DNA from: Teichococcus aestuarii
GTDB lineage: Bacteria; Pseudomonadota; Alphaproteobacteria; Acetobacterales; Acetobacteraceae
Length of the DNA: 64,000 nt
Assembly: GCF_003116135.1 (NCBI RefSeq)
Contig: NZ_PDOA01000003.1
Span: 434,001-498,000, forward strand
Direction of reading: 5' to 3'
The position numbers were made by a program, and so were the translations under genes. Positions 42,248 through 51,461 of this stretch are shown here, one piece after another (the first letter of the stretch is position 1; each line of letters opens with the position of its first letter). The notes below the pieces were generated by a model. That model was not told the origin of the DNA, searched no databases, and was given only the letters and a program-made list of their open reading frames with translations.

Positions 42248-43321
42248 TCAGCGGCGGAAGGCCAGGCTGTCTTCCGCCGGCGCCTCCAGCGCGGCCAGCA
42301 GGGCGGCGCGGTGCGGCGAGAGGGCGCAGGCGGGGTCGGCCTGGGTGGCGTCGCCGGTCAGCGCCAGCGCCTGGCAGCGGCAGCCGCCCCAATCCACCTC
42401 CCGCCGGTCGCAGGAGCGGCAGGGCTCCGGCATCCAGGCGGTGCCGCGGAAGCGGTTGAAGGCCTCCGCGCCATACCAGATCCCGGCCAGCGACTGTTCC
42501 GTCACGCGCGGGAAGCTGAGGCCGGGGATGGTCTCGGCGGCGTGGCAGGGCAGCACGGCGCCGCTCGGCGTCACGTTCAGGAACTGCCGGCCCCAGCCGC
42601 CCATGCAGGCCTTGGGGCGGCTGGCATGGTAGTCCGGCGCCACGAAGTCGATCGCCATGCGGCCCTGCAGCCGCTCCCGCGCCGCCAGCACGGTGGCGCG
42701 CGATTCCGCCACCTGCGCGGCGCTCGGCATCAGCGCCGCGCGGTTGCGCAGCGCCCAGCCATGGTACTGGGTGTGCGCGATCTCCAGCCGCCCGGCGCCG
42801 AGCCTTTCCGCCAGCGCGATCATCGCCTCCACCGAATCCAGGTTGCCCCGGTGCAGCACCACGTTGATGGTCAGCGCCAGCCCGGCGGCGTGGATGCCCT
42901 CCACCAGCGCCAGCTTGCGCGCATGGCCGCCGCGGAAATTGCCGATGCGGTCGGCCGCCGCCGCCTCGGCGTGCTGCAGGCTGAGCTGCACATGCGCCAG
43001 CCCGGCATCGGCCAGGGCGCGCAGCCGGGCACCGTTCAGCAGCACGCCGGAGGTGATGAGGTTGGTGTAGAGCCCCGCCTCGGCGGCGGTGGCGGTGATG
43101 GCCTCCAGGTCCGGCCGCGCCGCCGGCTCGCCGCCCGAGAGATGCAGTTGCAGCACGCCGAGCGCCGCCGCCTCGCGCATCACCCGCTGCCATGTGGCGG
43201 TGTCTAGCTCGGCGCCGCGCTTCTCCAGGTCGGTGGGGTTGGAGCAGTAGGGGCAGCCCAGCGGGCAGCGATGCGTCAGCTCCGCCAGCAGCCCGATCGG
43301 CGGCGGGATGCTCCCGCTCAC
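42248..43321 (-). CDS. pqqE: PQQ biosynthesis radical SAM enzyme PqqE
   Basis: 357 residues. It crosslinks the Glu and Tyr of the PqqA peptide. The radical-SAM cluster motif CPLGCPYC (Cys 19, 23, 26) and GGEP SAM region are intact. The C-terminal SPASM domain has CMGGWG, CHAAET, and [19 protein letters not shown], the ligands of the auxiliary clusters. Last gene of pqqABCDE; its ATG overlaps the pqqD stop by 4 bp. Confidence 0.96.
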   Translation of the reverse strand: MSGSIPPPIGLLAELTHRCPLGCPYCSNPTDLEKRGAELDTATWQRVMREAAALGVLQLHLSGGEPAARPDLEAITATAAEAGLYTNLITSGVLLNGARLRALADAGLAHVQLSLQHAEAAAADRIGNFRGGHARKLALVEGIHAAGLALTINVVLHRGNLDSVEAMIALAERLGAGRLEIAHTQYHGWALRNRAALMPSAAQVAESRATVLAARERLQGRMAIDFVAPDYHASRPKACMGGWGRQFLNVTPSGAVLPCHAAETIPGLSFPRVTEQSLAGIWYGAEAFNRFRGTAWMPEPCRSCDRREVDWGGCRCQALALTGDATQADPACALSPHRAALLAALEAPAEDSLAFRR

Positions 43322-43581
43322 GGCCGCACCAGCCCCTGCGCGCGAAGATCGTCCAGCACCGCCGCCACGTCGGCGGCGATCTCCTCCGCCGGCGCGTCGT
43401 ATTCGGCGGCGAGCTGCGCGGCGATGGCGGCGACGTCCCGCGTGCCGTCCAGCAGGGCCAGGATGGCGTGGGAGGTCTCGTCCAGCACCAGCACGCGCTC
43501 AGGCGCCAGCAGCACCCATTGCCCGCGCGCCGCATCGTGCCGCAGCCGGGCGTGCGGCGAGAGGCGGGGGGCCTCGCTCAT
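43318..43581 (-). CDS. pqqD: PQQ peptide chaperone PqqD
   Basis: 87 residues of the RiPP-recognition fold: [30 protein letters not shown] followed by a winged-helix end ([24 protein letters not shown]). It binds PqqA and presents it to PqqE. ATG 43581 is set by a 4 bp overlap with the pqqC stop; the upstream in-frame extension is antisense-like. Both ends overlap neighbours, indicating coupled translation. Confidence 0.94.
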   Translation of the reverse strand: MSEAPRLSPHARLRHDAARGQWVLLAPERVLVLDETSHAILALLDGTRDVAAIAAQLAAEYDAPAEEIAADVAAVLDDLRAQGLVRP

Positions 43582-44309
43582 CGGGGCCGGAAGCCGCCGG
43601 GCGGGATCAGCCCGGGCGTGACATAGGCGTGGTGCAGCGCGTCGAGCTGCGCCCAGAGCACGTCGCACTTGAAGCGCAGCGCCTCCAGCACCTGCTCCTG
43701 CTGCTCCGGCGTGCGCGCCTCGCGCTTGACGAAATCCAGCGCGAAGTCGGAATCGCGCGGCGCCTGCGTCATGCGGTGGCCGAAATAGCGCAGCGTGTCC
43801 TCGCTGATAAAGTCGTAGTGCCGCAGCATGCCCGAGACGCGCTCGGAGATGATGGTGGGCGAGAACAGCTCGGTCAGCGAGGAAGCCACCGCCTCCAGCA
43901 GCGACTTGTCGCGCACGTAGCGCACATAGGCATCCACCGCGAAGCGCGTGGCGGGCAGGATGCCGCGCCCGGCCTCGACATCGGCGCGGTCCAGCCTCAG
44001 CCCGTCGGTCAGCGCCAGCCAGCGGTTGATGCCGCCATCCGTGCCGTCCGTGCCGTCATGGTCCTCGATGCGGCGGCGCCATTCGCGGCGCAGCGCCGGG
44101 TCCTCGGCGCGGGAGAGGAAGGCGGCGTCCTTCAGCGGGATGCGGCTCTGGTAGTAGTAGCGGTTCAGCGCCCAGGCCTGCACCTGCCCCTTGTCCAGCC
44201 GCCCCTCATGCAGCAGGCGGTGGAAGGGGTGCAGGTTGTGGTAGCGCTCGGCGCCGATCCGCCGCAGCGCGGCCTCGAGTTCGTCGGGCGTCATCGGCCG
44301 CGTCACCAT
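43578..44309 (-). CDS. pqqC: Pyrroloquinoline-quinone synthase PqqC
   Basis: 243 residues, the cofactor-less oxidase that performs the last ring closure and eight-electron oxidation. The family segments are all visible: YHNLHPFHRLLHEG, WALNRYYYQSRIPLKDA, DGGINRWLALTDGL, RFAVDAYV and the conserved LFSPTIISERVSGML. It overlaps pqqB by 7 bp and pqqD by 4 bp. MTPDELE (44294) is a possible later start. Confidence 0.96.
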   Translation of the reverse strand: MVTRPMTPDELEAALRRIGAERYHNLHPFHRLLHEGRLDKGQVQAWALNRYYYQSRIPLKDAAFLSRAEDPALRREWRRRIEDHDGTDGTDGGINRWLALTDGLRLDRADVEAGRGILPATRFAVDAYVRYVRDKSLLEAVASSLTELFSPTIISERVSGMLRHYDFISEDTLRYFGHRMTQAPRDSDFALDFVKREARTPEQQEQVLEALRFKCDVLWAQLDALHHAYVTPGLIPPGGFRPR

Positions 44310-45193
44310 GCCAGCTCCATGCCGTCCTCCGCCACCGCCCAGCCCAGCGCCGCGGCCTGGGCACGCTCCGCCGAATCGGACCGCAGCAGCGGGTTGGTGT
44401 TGTTGATGTGCACGAGCACGCGCCGGCCGATCGCCAGCCCCGCCAGCGCCGCCAGCGAGCCATCCTCGCCCGAGAGCGGCTGGTGGCCCATGCGGCGGCC
44501 GGTCTTCTCGCCGACGCCGGCGCGGCGCAGCTCGTCATCGGTCCAGACCGTGCCGTCGAACAGCAGCAGCGCGGCGCCATCGAGGCGCGCGCGCAGCTCC
44601 GGGGTCACGGCGTGGCAGCCCGGGATGTAGTAGGCGCGCCGGCCATCGGGCGCGGTGAGCTCCACCGCCACCGTGTCCTCCGCATCCGCAGTAGTGCCCG
44701 CCTCCAGGTAGAGGGGCGGCTTGCCCGGCACGGCGAAGAGCCGCAGCGTCAGCCCCGGCAGTTCCCATGCCTCGCCCAGGGCCAGCGGCGCGCGCCGCAC
44801 ATGCCCGGGGCTCAGCGCCTCGAAGATGCTGTTGTCGCGCAGGATGCCGAGCACGCGCGGGGTGGCGCGCAGCCCGTAGCCCTGCCGCTCCCGCAGCGAG
44901 AGCAGCCCGGCGATGTGGTCGATCTCGCCGCTGGTCAGCAGCACCTGCGCGATGGGGCTGTGCCGCGGCGCCGCCCCCGGCTGCAGGGCCGGGGTGGCGG
45001 CGATCTGCCGCAGCACATCCGGCGAGGCGTTCACCAGCAGCCAGGTGCCATCGGCCAGCGCCACCGCCAGGGCGGACTGGGTGCGGGGGGAGAGGCGGGG
45101 GTCGCCCGCCCAGGCCAGCCGACAATTCTCGCAGGCGCAGTTCCATTGCGGGAAGCCGCCACCCGCCGCCGAGCCCAGGATGATGAGCCGCAT
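44303..45193 (-). CDS. pqqB: PQQ biosynthesis protein PqqB (MBL-fold hydroxylase)
   Basis: 296 residues, starting MRLIILGSAAGGGFPQWNC, with the structural zinc site CACENC. LTSGEIDHIAGLLSLRE stands where other MBL enzymes have HxHxDH, which is normal for PqqB. IPGCHAVTPELRARL and VHINNTNPLL complete the pattern. It hydroxylates the crosslinked Tyr on the way to PQQ. It begins 13 bp after pqqA. Confidence 0.95.
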   Translation of the reverse strand: MRLIILGSAAGGGFPQWNCACENCRLAWAGDPRLSPRTQSALAVALADGTWLLVNASPDVLRQIAATPALQPGAAPRHSPIAQVLLTSGEIDHIAGLLSLRERQGYGLRATPRVLGILRDNSIFEALSPGHVRRAPLALGEAWELPGLTLRLFAVPGKPPLYLEAGTTADAEDTVAVELTAPDGRRAYYIPGCHAVTPELRARLDGAALLLFDGTVWTDDELRRAGVGEKTGRRMGHQPLSGEDGSLAALAGLAIGRRVLVHINNTNPLLRSDSAERAQAAALGWAVAEDGMELAW

Positions 45194-45206
45194 CTCCCGC
45201 CCGGGA

Positions 45207-45284
45207 TTACTCGGCGGTGGCGTAGGAGTTGATCTCCATGCCGGTGCAGAGGGTGACGATGCGGGGCTTGGTCCAACGCTTCAT
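45207..45284 (-). CDS. pqqA: PQQ precursor peptide PqqA
   Basis: A 25-residue peptide beginning MKRWTKPRIVTLCTGMEI and ending NSYATAE. The Glu-17 and Tyr-21 pair (E-I-N-S-Y) is the ExxxY core from which PQQ is built. AGGAGG lies five bases upstream of ATG 45284. First gene of the operon. The Lys/Arg/Trp-rich leader is typical of PqqA. Confidence 0.96.
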   Translation of the reverse strand: MKRWTKPRIVTLCTGMEINSYATAE

Positions 45285-45481
45285 GAGGGCCTCCTGGCGG
45301 TCGGGACGGGACGCTGCGCGGGCCGGCACCGGAGGGGTGCGGCCACACCGGCCCAACGTGGCGGCGCGGCGGGGGGTTTCACACCCTCCCCGCCCGGTCA
45401 CGGCGGCGCGAGGCGCCCCAACCGGACCATGGCGGCGCCGTTGCACTGGCATCGCCGACCCTTCGCAGGAGATCCTCCCCG

Positions 45482-46795
45482 ATGGCCGCACCCTCCCGCC
45501 GCCTTCTGCTGGGCTCCGCCCTGGGCCTCTCCCTCGGCGCCTGGGCCGGCCGCGCCCCGGCGGCGACGGGCCCCGACCCCCGCCTGCCGCCGCCCGACCT
45601 GAGCCACGCGGTGCAGAACTACTCCCGCCAGCTGGGCTGGCCGGACGGGGTGACGCCCCGCGCGCCGGAGGGCTTCACCGTCAATGCCTTCGCCACCGGG
45701 CTGGACAGCCCGCGCTGGATGCACCGCCTGCCGAATGGCGACATCCTGGTGGCCGAGGCGCGCACCGTGCCCAAGCCGCCGGAGAATGCCGAGGACCGCG
45801 AGAAGCTGGAGAAGCAGCGCGCCGCCGGCACCATCGCCGGCGAAAGCGCCAACCGCGTCACCCTGCTGCGCGACGCCGATGGCGACGGCGTGGCGGAGAC
45901 GCGGCAGGTGCTGCTCACCGGGCTGAAACAGCCCTTCGGGATGCTGTGGCAGAATGGCTGGCTCTACATCGCCAACACCGACGCGCTGATGCGCTACCGC
46001 TACACGCCGGGCGGCGACCGCATCGACCCCGCCACCGCCCAGCGCCTGCTGGACCTGCCCGCCGGCGGCTACAACAACCACTGGACGCGCAACGTCGTCG
46101 CCGCGCCGGACGGGCGGAAGCTCTATGTCACGGTGGGCTCCGCCAGCAACAATGGCGAGTTCGGCATGGAGCGCGAGGCGCGCCGCGCCGCCATCCTCGA
46201 GATCGACCCGGAGGGCGGCAGCCAGCGCATCTTCGCCCACGGCCTGCGCAACCCGAACGGGCTGGACTGGGAGCCGCAGACCGGCGCCCTCTGGACCGCC
46301 GTGAACGAGCGCGACAACATTGGCGACGACCTGGTGCCGGACTACATCACCAGCGTGCGGGAAGGCGGCTTCTATGGCTGGCCCTATGCCTATTGGGGCC
46401 GCAACCCGGACCCGCGCATGGCCCAGGAGCGGCCCGACCTGGTGGCGCAGAGCCTCAAGCCGGACTACGCGGTGGGCAGCCACACCGCCTCGATCGGCCT
46501 CGCCTTCCTGCGCCAGGGGGATGGCTTCCCCGCCCGCTACCGGGGCGGCGCCTTCGTGGCGCAGCGCGGCTCCTGGAACCGGGTGCCCTTCTCCGGCTAC
46601 CAGCTCGCCTTCATCCCCTTCGCCGATGGCCGGCCGAGCGGGCCGCTGGAGCCCTTCCTCACCGGCTTCATGCCCGACAGCGGAACGGGCGAGACCTATG
46701 GCCGGCCGGTCGGCGTCATCGAGGACGGCCGCGGCGCCCTGCTGGTGACGGACGACACGGGCAACCGCATCTGGCGGGTCGCCCCCGCCCGCTGA
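45482..46795 (+). CDS. PQQ-type sugar dehydrogenase, sorbosone dehydrogenase family, exported
   Basis: 437 residues. Twin-arginine-like signal SRRLLLGSALGLSLGAWAG. The beta-propeller body has GLDSPRWMHRLPNGDILVAEA, LTGLKQPFGMLW, NNHWTRNVVAAPDGRKLYVTVGSASN, GLRNPNGLDWEPQTGALWTA and NERDNIGDDLVPDY. These match soluble-glucose/sorbosone dehydrogenases that use PQQ in the periplasm. AGGAG (45467-45471) is ten bases upstream. It is 197 bp from the divergent pqqA, placing the apo-enzyme beside its cofactor genes. The substrate is not predictable. Confidence 0.88.
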   Translation: MAAPSRRLLLGSALGLSLGAWAGRAPAATGPDPRLPPPDLSHAVQNYSRQLGWPDGVTPRAPEGFTVNAFATGLDSPRWMHRLPNGDILVAEARTVPKPPENAEDREKLEKQRAAGTIAGESANRVTLLRDADGDGVAETRQVLLTGLKQPFGMLWQNGWLYIANTDALMRYRYTPGGDRIDPATAQRLLDLPAGGYNNHWTRNVVAAPDGRKLYVTVGSASNNGEFGMEREARRAAILEIDPEGGSQRIFAHGLRNPNGLDWEPQTGALWTAVNERDNIGDDLVPDYITSVREGGFYGWPYAYWGRNPDPRMAQERPDLVAQSLKPDYAVGSHTASIGLAFLRQGDGFPARYRGGAFVAQRGSWNRVPFSGYQLAFIPFADGRPSGPLEPFLTGFMPDSGTGETYGRPVGVIEDGRGALLVTDDTGNRIWRVAPAR

Positions 46796-46804
46796 GCCGG
46801 GGGG

Positions 46805-46834
46805 CTGCCCCTGCCCCTGCCCCTGCCCCTGTCC
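46805..46834 (+). repeat. CTGCCC hexamer repeat
   Basis: CTGCCC four times followed by CTGTCC, just after the sugar dehydrogenase stop. It is a short microsatellite in the 168 bp gap before the phosphatase gene; no role is evident. Confidence 0.85.
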
Positions 46835-46963
46835 CTGGCCTCGCGCGCTGCGCCGCAGCGCGTGATGACGGGTGCCGACAACGGAACGGCCGGCCGAGGG
46901 TTATAGTGGCGTCCCGCCTCGCGCATGGCGCGTGCAGGCTTCGCTTGTCCGGTGTGTTCCTTC

Positions 46964-47659
46964 ATGTCCATTCCGGCGCCCGGCCGGTTACCCCCCGGCC
47001 TCAGGGTCTACGCCATCGGTGATGTGCATGGCTGCGCCACGAAGCTGGCCAGGCTGCACGCGATGGTGGCGGAGGATTGGGCCCGCCGCCCGGCCGAGCG
47101 CTGCGCCCTGGTGCATCTCGGCGACTATGTGGACCGCGGCCCGGACAGCGCGGCGGTGCTCGACCGGCTCTGCGGCGAAAGCCCCGTGCCCGGCGCCGAG
47201 CGTGTGCATCTGCGCGGCAACCACGAGGCGATGATGCTGGATTCGCTCGCCGCCGGCCCCGGCACGGTGGCCGAGGATGTCTGGCTGTGGAATGGCGGCG
47301 ACGCCACCCTCTCCAGCTATGGCGTCTGCCAGGGGCCGCCGGTGCTGCCGCTGCGGCACCGGGCGCTGCTGGCCACCATGCCGCTGCGATGGGAGGCGGG
47401 GGATTATCTTTTCGTCCATGCCGGCATCGATCCGCGCCGGCCGCTGGCGGCGCAGCGCAACCAGGACCTGCTGTGGATCCGCGAGCCCTTCCTCTCCTGG
47501 CCCCGCCCGCTGCCCAAGGTGGTGGTGCACGGGCACACCCCCTGCCGCGCGCCGGAGCTGCGCCCGAACCGCATCGGCATCGACACCGGGGCGGTCGCCG
47601 GCGGACCGCTGACCTGCCTGGTGCTGGAAGCCGCGCAACTTCGTTTCCTCTCCGTATGA
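46964..47659 (+). CDS. PPP-family metallophosphoesterase (serine/threonine phosphatase-like)
   Basis: 231 residues. The three PPP signature blocks are intact: IGDVHGC, LGDYVDRGP and LRGNHEAMML, plus later metal His in FVHAGID and VVVHGHTP. Members are protein phosphatases or Ap4A/cell-wall-related phosphatases; the bacterial short form (PrpA/ApaH-like) fits best. ATG 46964 is preferred by homology; ATG 46925 is in frame upstream, and neither has a good ribosome site. Confidence 0.88.
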   Translation: MSIPAPGRLPPGLRVYAIGDVHGCATKLARLHAMVAEDWARRPAERCALVHLGDYVDRGPDSAAVLDRLCGESPVPGAERVHLRGNHEAMMLDSLAAGPGTVAEDVWLWNGGDATLSSYGVCQGPPVLPLRHRALLATMPLRWEAGDYLFVHAGIDPRRPLAAQRNQDLLWIREPFLSWPRPLPKVVVHGHTPCRAPELRPNRIGIDTGAVAGGPLTCLVLEAAQLRFLSV

Positions 47660-47706
47660 GAGGGCGCCTTGCGCGTGGCCGCAGGGCTGCGCTAGGCAGC
47701 TTGCCA

Positions 47707-49278
47707 ATGCAAGGCCCCGTGCCCCCCTCTGCCCCTCCGGGCGCCCTCCCCGGCGCCCTCCCGGCCTCCCCGCAGGACGGCGCCGCCGCCTCGCCGGTGG
47801 AGTCTCCGCCGGAGACCGGAACCCCCGTGGACGCCGCCGACCTCGCCGAGGCCGTGCGGCAGCTCAAGCGCGCCTCCGTCCTGGTGGTGGGCGACGCCAT
47901 GCTGGACCGCTACGTCTATGGCCGCGTCACGCGCATCAGCCCGGAGGCACCGGTCCCGGTGCTGGGGGTGGAGCGCGAGGTGGCCATGCCCGGCGGCGCC
48001 GGCAACGTGGTGCGCAACCTCACCGCGCTGGGCGCGGCGGTGGCCTTCCTCTCCGTGGTGGGCGACGACCAGGCGGGCAGCGACCTGACCGGGCTGATCG
48101 GCGGCCAGCCGCGCGTCGAGCCCTGGCTGCTGGTGCAGGGCGGCCGCGCCACCACCACCAAGACCCGCTTCATCGCCAACGGGCAGCAGATGCTGCGGGC
48201 CGACCACGAGATCGCCCGCGCCGTGCATCCGCGCCTCGCGGACCGGCTGGTGCGCATCGCCACCGACACGGTGGCCGCCACCTCGGTGATGGTGCTCTCC
48301 GACTACCGCAAGGGCGTGCTGGCGGGCGACGTGCCGGAGCGGCTGATCGCCGCCGCCAAGGCCGCCGGCCGCCGCATCGTGGTGGACCCGAAGGGCGAGG
48401 ATTTCTCCCGCTACGCGGGGGCCGACGTGATCACCCCCAACCGCGCCGAGCTGGCGCTGGCCACCGGCATGCCGGTGGACACGGAGGAGGAGATCGTCGC
48501 CGCCGCGCGGGCGCTGCAACGGCACCATGGCTTCCCCGCCGTGCTCGTCACCCGCTCCGAGGATGGCATGACGCTGCTGGAGGGCGACGTGGTGCACCAC
48601 CTGCCGGCCGAGGCGCCGGAGGTGCACGACGTCTCCGGCGCGGGCGACACGGTGGTGGCGGTGCTGGCCGCCGGCTACGCGGCCGGGCTGCCGCTGCCGC
48701 TGGCGGCGCGCATCGCCAACATCGCCGGCGGGCTGGTGGTGGGCAAGGTGGGCACCGCCGTGGCGCGGGAGGCCGACCTGCTGGAGGCCCTCACCCCCGA
48801 GCGCGGCGCGCTGCGCAAGGTGCTGCGCCGCGCCGCCGCGGCCGAGCAGGTGGAGCGCTGGCGCCAGCGCGGCTGGCGCGTCGGCTTCACCAATGGCTGC
48901 TTCGACCTGCTGCACCCCGGGCATGTGCACCTGCTGGAGCAGGCCCGCTCCTGGTGCGACCGCCTGGTGGTGGGCGTCAACGCCGATTCCAGCGTCAAGC
49001 GGCTGAAGGGCCCGGCGCGCCCGATCCAGCCCGAGGCGGCGCGCGCCGCCGTGCTGGCCTCGCTGGCCACCGTCGACCTGGTGACGGTCTTCGAGGAGGA
49101 CACGCCGGTGGAGCTGATCGAGCTGCTGCGCCCCGACGTGCTGGTGAAGGGCGCCGACTACACGGTGGACCAGGTGGTGGGTGGCGAGCTGGTGCAGGAA
49201 TGGGGGGGCGTGGTGAAGCTGGCGGCGCTGCTGCCGGGCAATTCCACCACCGCCACCGTGGCGCGGATGCGGGGCTGA
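47707..49278 (+). CDS. hldE: Bifunctional heptose-7-phosphate kinase / heptose-1-phosphate adenylyltransferase
   Basis: 523 residues making ADP-heptose precursor for LPS core. After a Pro/Ala-rich N-terminal extension of about 40 residues comes a PfkB-type kinase (VVGDAMLDRYVYGRVTRISPEAPVPV; catalytic GAGDTVVAVL). The second domain is a nucleotidyltransferase with TNGCFDLLHPGHVHLL (about 393), VGVNADSSVKRLKGPARP and the late VVGGELVQEWGG. It indicates a heptose-containing LPS. The upstream in-frame extension to 47077 is antisense-like and not used. Confidence 0.95.
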   Translation: MQGPVPPSAPPGALPGALPASPQDGAAASPVESPPETGTPVDAADLAEAVRQLKRASVLVVGDAMLDRYVYGRVTRISPEAPVPVLGVEREVAMPGGAGNVVRNLTALGAAVAFLSVVGDDQAGSDLTGLIGGQPRVEPWLLVQGGRATTTKTRFIANGQQMLRADHEIARAVHPRLADRLVRIATDTVAATSVMVLSDYRKGVLAGDVPERLIAAAKAAGRRIVVDPKGEDFSRYAGADVITPNRAELALATGMPVDTEEEIVAAARALQRHHGFPAVLVTRSEDGMTLLEGDVVHHLPAEAPEVHDVSGAGDTVVAVLAAGYAAGLPLPLAARIANIAGGLVVGKVGTAVAREADLLEALTPERGALRKVLRRAAAAEQVERWRQRGWRVGFTNGCFDLLHPGHVHLLEQARSWCDRLVVGVNADSSVKRLKGPARPIQPEAARAAVLASLATVDLVTVFEEDTPVELIELLRPDVLVKGADYTVDQVVGGELVQEWGGVVKLAALLPGNSTTATVARMRG

Positions 49279-49286
49279 ACCGCCCT

Positions 49287-50597
49287 ATGCGCTGGGAAAC
49301 GCTGTTCGAGAGGCGCCGCTTCCTCTCGGACGCGGCCCGGCCGGCCCCCAACCGCAACGCCTTCCAGATCGACCAGGACCGCATCGTCTTCAGCCGCCCC
49401 TTCCGGCGGCTGCAGCAGAAGACCCAGGTCCACCCCCTGCCCTTCAACGCGCATGTGCGCAACCGCCTGCTGCACACGCTGGAGGTGGCCTCGGTGGGCC
49501 GCTCGCTGGGCTTCGCCGTGGGCTCCCGGCTGGCGGGCGAGCTGCGCGCGGCCGGCCACACGCCGGACGACCTGGGCTATCTCGTGCAGGCCGTCTGCCT
49601 GGCGCACGACATCGGCAACCCGCCCTTCGGCCATGCCGGGGAGGAGGTGATCGCCACCTTCATGGCGCGCTGGATGGAGGCCGAGGGCCGCCCCAGCGGG
49701 CTGGGGCTGGACGAGGACCTGCGCTTCTTCGACGGCAACGCCCAGGGCTTCCGCATCCTGACGCGGGCCGATGGCTACCGCGAGCGCGGCGGGCTGAAGC
49801 TGACCTCCGCCAGCCTCGGCGCCTTCCTGAAATATCCCTGGGATGCCCTGGACCCCCGCGCCGCGCGGCAGGGCCGGGCGGGCGTGAAGTTCAACCATTT
49901 CGCCACCGAGCGCGAGGCCTTCGCCGCCGTCACCGCCGCCTGCGGCCTGGGCGGCGCCCATGCCCGCCACCCGGCCGTCTGGCTGATGGAGGCGGCGGAC
50001 GACATCACCTACGGCCTCGCCGACCTCGAGGACGCGGTGGAGTTGCAGATCGTCCCCTACGCCACCTACGAGGCGCTTGTGGCGCCCCTGGCACGGGTCG
50101 AGGCCGGCCGGCTGGCGGATGAGGACACCGAGGCGCAGAAGGTGGCGCTGCTGCGCTCCGGCGCCATCGGCCGGCTGATCGGCGCCGTCACGGAAGCCTA
50201 TTGCGAACACCACCCGCGCTTCATGGCCGGCGCGATGCCGGCGGGCGAGTCGCTGATCGGGCTGTGCGAGGCGGAGCTGCGCGGGCTGTTCCGCGCCGTG
50301 CAGGACACCAACCGCGACACGCTCTACTTCCACCCGCGCAAGGCCGAGTTCGAGATCGGCGCCTGGGACGTGCTGGAGAAGACGCTGGCGGTGTTCCTGG
50401 AAGCCTGCCTGGCGGTGGCGCGGCACGGCTTCGACGACATTCCCTCGCGCCCCCGGCAGGCGCTCTCGCTGATGCAGGACTACCACCCGAAGCCAGGCTT
50501 CTCCCCGAGCGAGACGATCCGCTGCGCGATCGACTTCGTGGCGGGCATGACCGACAACTACGCTGCCCATCTCGCCGCCCGGCTGCGCGGACTGTGA
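49287..50597 (+). CDS. dgt: Deoxyguanosinetriphosphate triphosphohydrolase-like protein
   Basis: 436-residue HD-domain dNTPase. DQDRIVFSRPFRRLQQKTQV is the family start block, and the metal-binding His/Asp residues are in RLLHTLEVA, LAHDIGNPPFGHAGE and EAADDITYGLADLEDA. It cleaves dGTP to deoxyguanosine and triphosphate, or acts as a general dNTPase. It begins 8 bp after hldE, so the two are co-transcribed. A small stem GAGCC-AAC-GGCTC (50603-50615) follows the stop. Confidence 0.94.
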   Translation: MRWETLFERRRFLSDAARPAPNRNAFQIDQDRIVFSRPFRRLQQKTQVHPLPFNAHVRNRLLHTLEVASVGRSLGFAVGSRLAGELRAAGHTPDDLGYLVQAVCLAHDIGNPPFGHAGEEVIATFMARWMEAEGRPSGLGLDEDLRFFDGNAQGFRILTRADGYRERGGLKLTSASLGAFLKYPWDALDPRAARQGRAGVKFNHFATEREAFAAVTAACGLGGAHARHPAVWLMEAADDITYGLADLEDAVELQIVPYATYEALVAPLARVEAGRLADEDTEAQKVALLRSGAIGRLIGAVTEAYCEHHPRFMAGAMPAGESLIGLCEAELRGLFRAVQDTNRDTLYFHPRKAEFEIGAWDVLEKTLAVFLEACLAVARHGFDDIPSRPRQALSLMQDYHPKPGFSPSETIRCAIDFVAGMTDNYAAHLAARLRGL

Positions 50598-50658
50598 GAG
50601 GAGAGCCAACGGCTCCCCTCCCTTGCACCCGTCCTGGCAGCCGGCCCGGCGGACGCGC

Positions 50659-51387
50659 TCAGTTGGCGCTTGAAGGCCGCTGCTGCTGCGTGGGATTGCT
50701 GCCCGGCGGCCCCACCTCCCGGGTCTCCAGCGACGGTGCGCCGGTGGTGTGCTGCGACGGCGCGCCGCCGGGCTGCGGCGGGCCGCCGCCACGCTCGGGC
50801 CGGCTGGCGGCGTTGCCCGGCGTCGGCGTGGTGGGGCCGCTGGGCGCAGCGCCGCTGTTGTTGCCGGTGCCGCTCTTGGCCTCCGGCCCGCTCAGCGTGG
50901 CGCCGTTCTCCAGCCCCGGGCGTGGGCCGAGCGGGTTCTGCGCCAGCAGGAAGCGCGGCGTGGCCTCGCTGCGGCGGTCCGGGCGGGACGGGGCCACGTC
51001 CTCCGTCCGGGGCGTGGTGTCCAGTTCGCGCTCCGCCGCGGTGCCGGGCGGGTTGCCGGGCTTGCCGTCCGACTGGCCGGGATAGGCGCCGGAGGTGTTG
51101 GTGCCGGCGGCACGGTCCAGCGCGCGGGTGGCCTCCGTGCCCGGCGGGTTGCCGGGCGTGCCGTCCGACTGGCTGGGGTAGGCGCCGGAGGTGTTGGTGC
51201 CGGCGGCGCGGTCCAGCGCGCGGGTGGCACTGTTGTTCTGCAGGGTCTGCCTGTCCGACTCGCCGGGCGCTGGCCCCGGCGTGGCAGCAGGAGGGGCGGA
51301 GCGGGTGTCCTGGGCCAGGGCCGGGCCGGCCACCAGGGCGGCGGCGGCGGCCAGGGCCAGCAGGTAGGGGCGCGCGTTGGCGGTCAT
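50659..51387 (-). CDS. Secreted low-complexity protein with two 32-residue repeats, unrecognised
   Basis: 242 residues. A signal peptide (LLALAAAAALVAGPALAQ) leads to a Pro/Gly/Ser/Thr-rich mature part. Two copies of a 32-residue unit (ATRALDRAAGTNTSGAYP..QSDG.PGNPPGTE) occur in tandem. The rest has many Gly/Pro/Thr and few hydrophobics, so it is probably disordered. GGAGG, five bases upstream, fixes ATG 51387. No domain is recognised. Confidence 0.65.
   Translation of the reverse strand: MTANARPYLLALAAAAALVAGPALAQDTRSAPPAATPGPAPGESDRQTLQNNSATRALDRAAGTNTSGAYPSQSDGTPGNPPGTEATRALDRAAGTNTSGAYPGQSDGKPGNPPGTAAERELDTTPRTEDVAPSRPDRRSEATPRFLLAQNPLGPRPGLENGATLSGPEAKSGTGNNSGAAPSGPTTPTPGNAASRPERGGGPPQPGGAPSQHTTGAPSLETREVGPPGSNPTQQQRPSSAN
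51041..51232 (-). repeat. Two tandem 96 bp repeats inside the secreted protein gene
   Basis: Exact 96-base period: for example GGTTGCCGGG on the plus strand at 51051 and again at 51147. It encodes the 32-residue repeat with only a few changes (SQ/GQ, T/K). Confidence 0.85.
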
Positions 51388-51461
51388 CTCTTCCTCCGTC
51401 ATGGGCGCGGGGCGCGCCGTCATGGAGGAAAACCACCCCGCCGGGGCGGGGTTGCGCGGGT

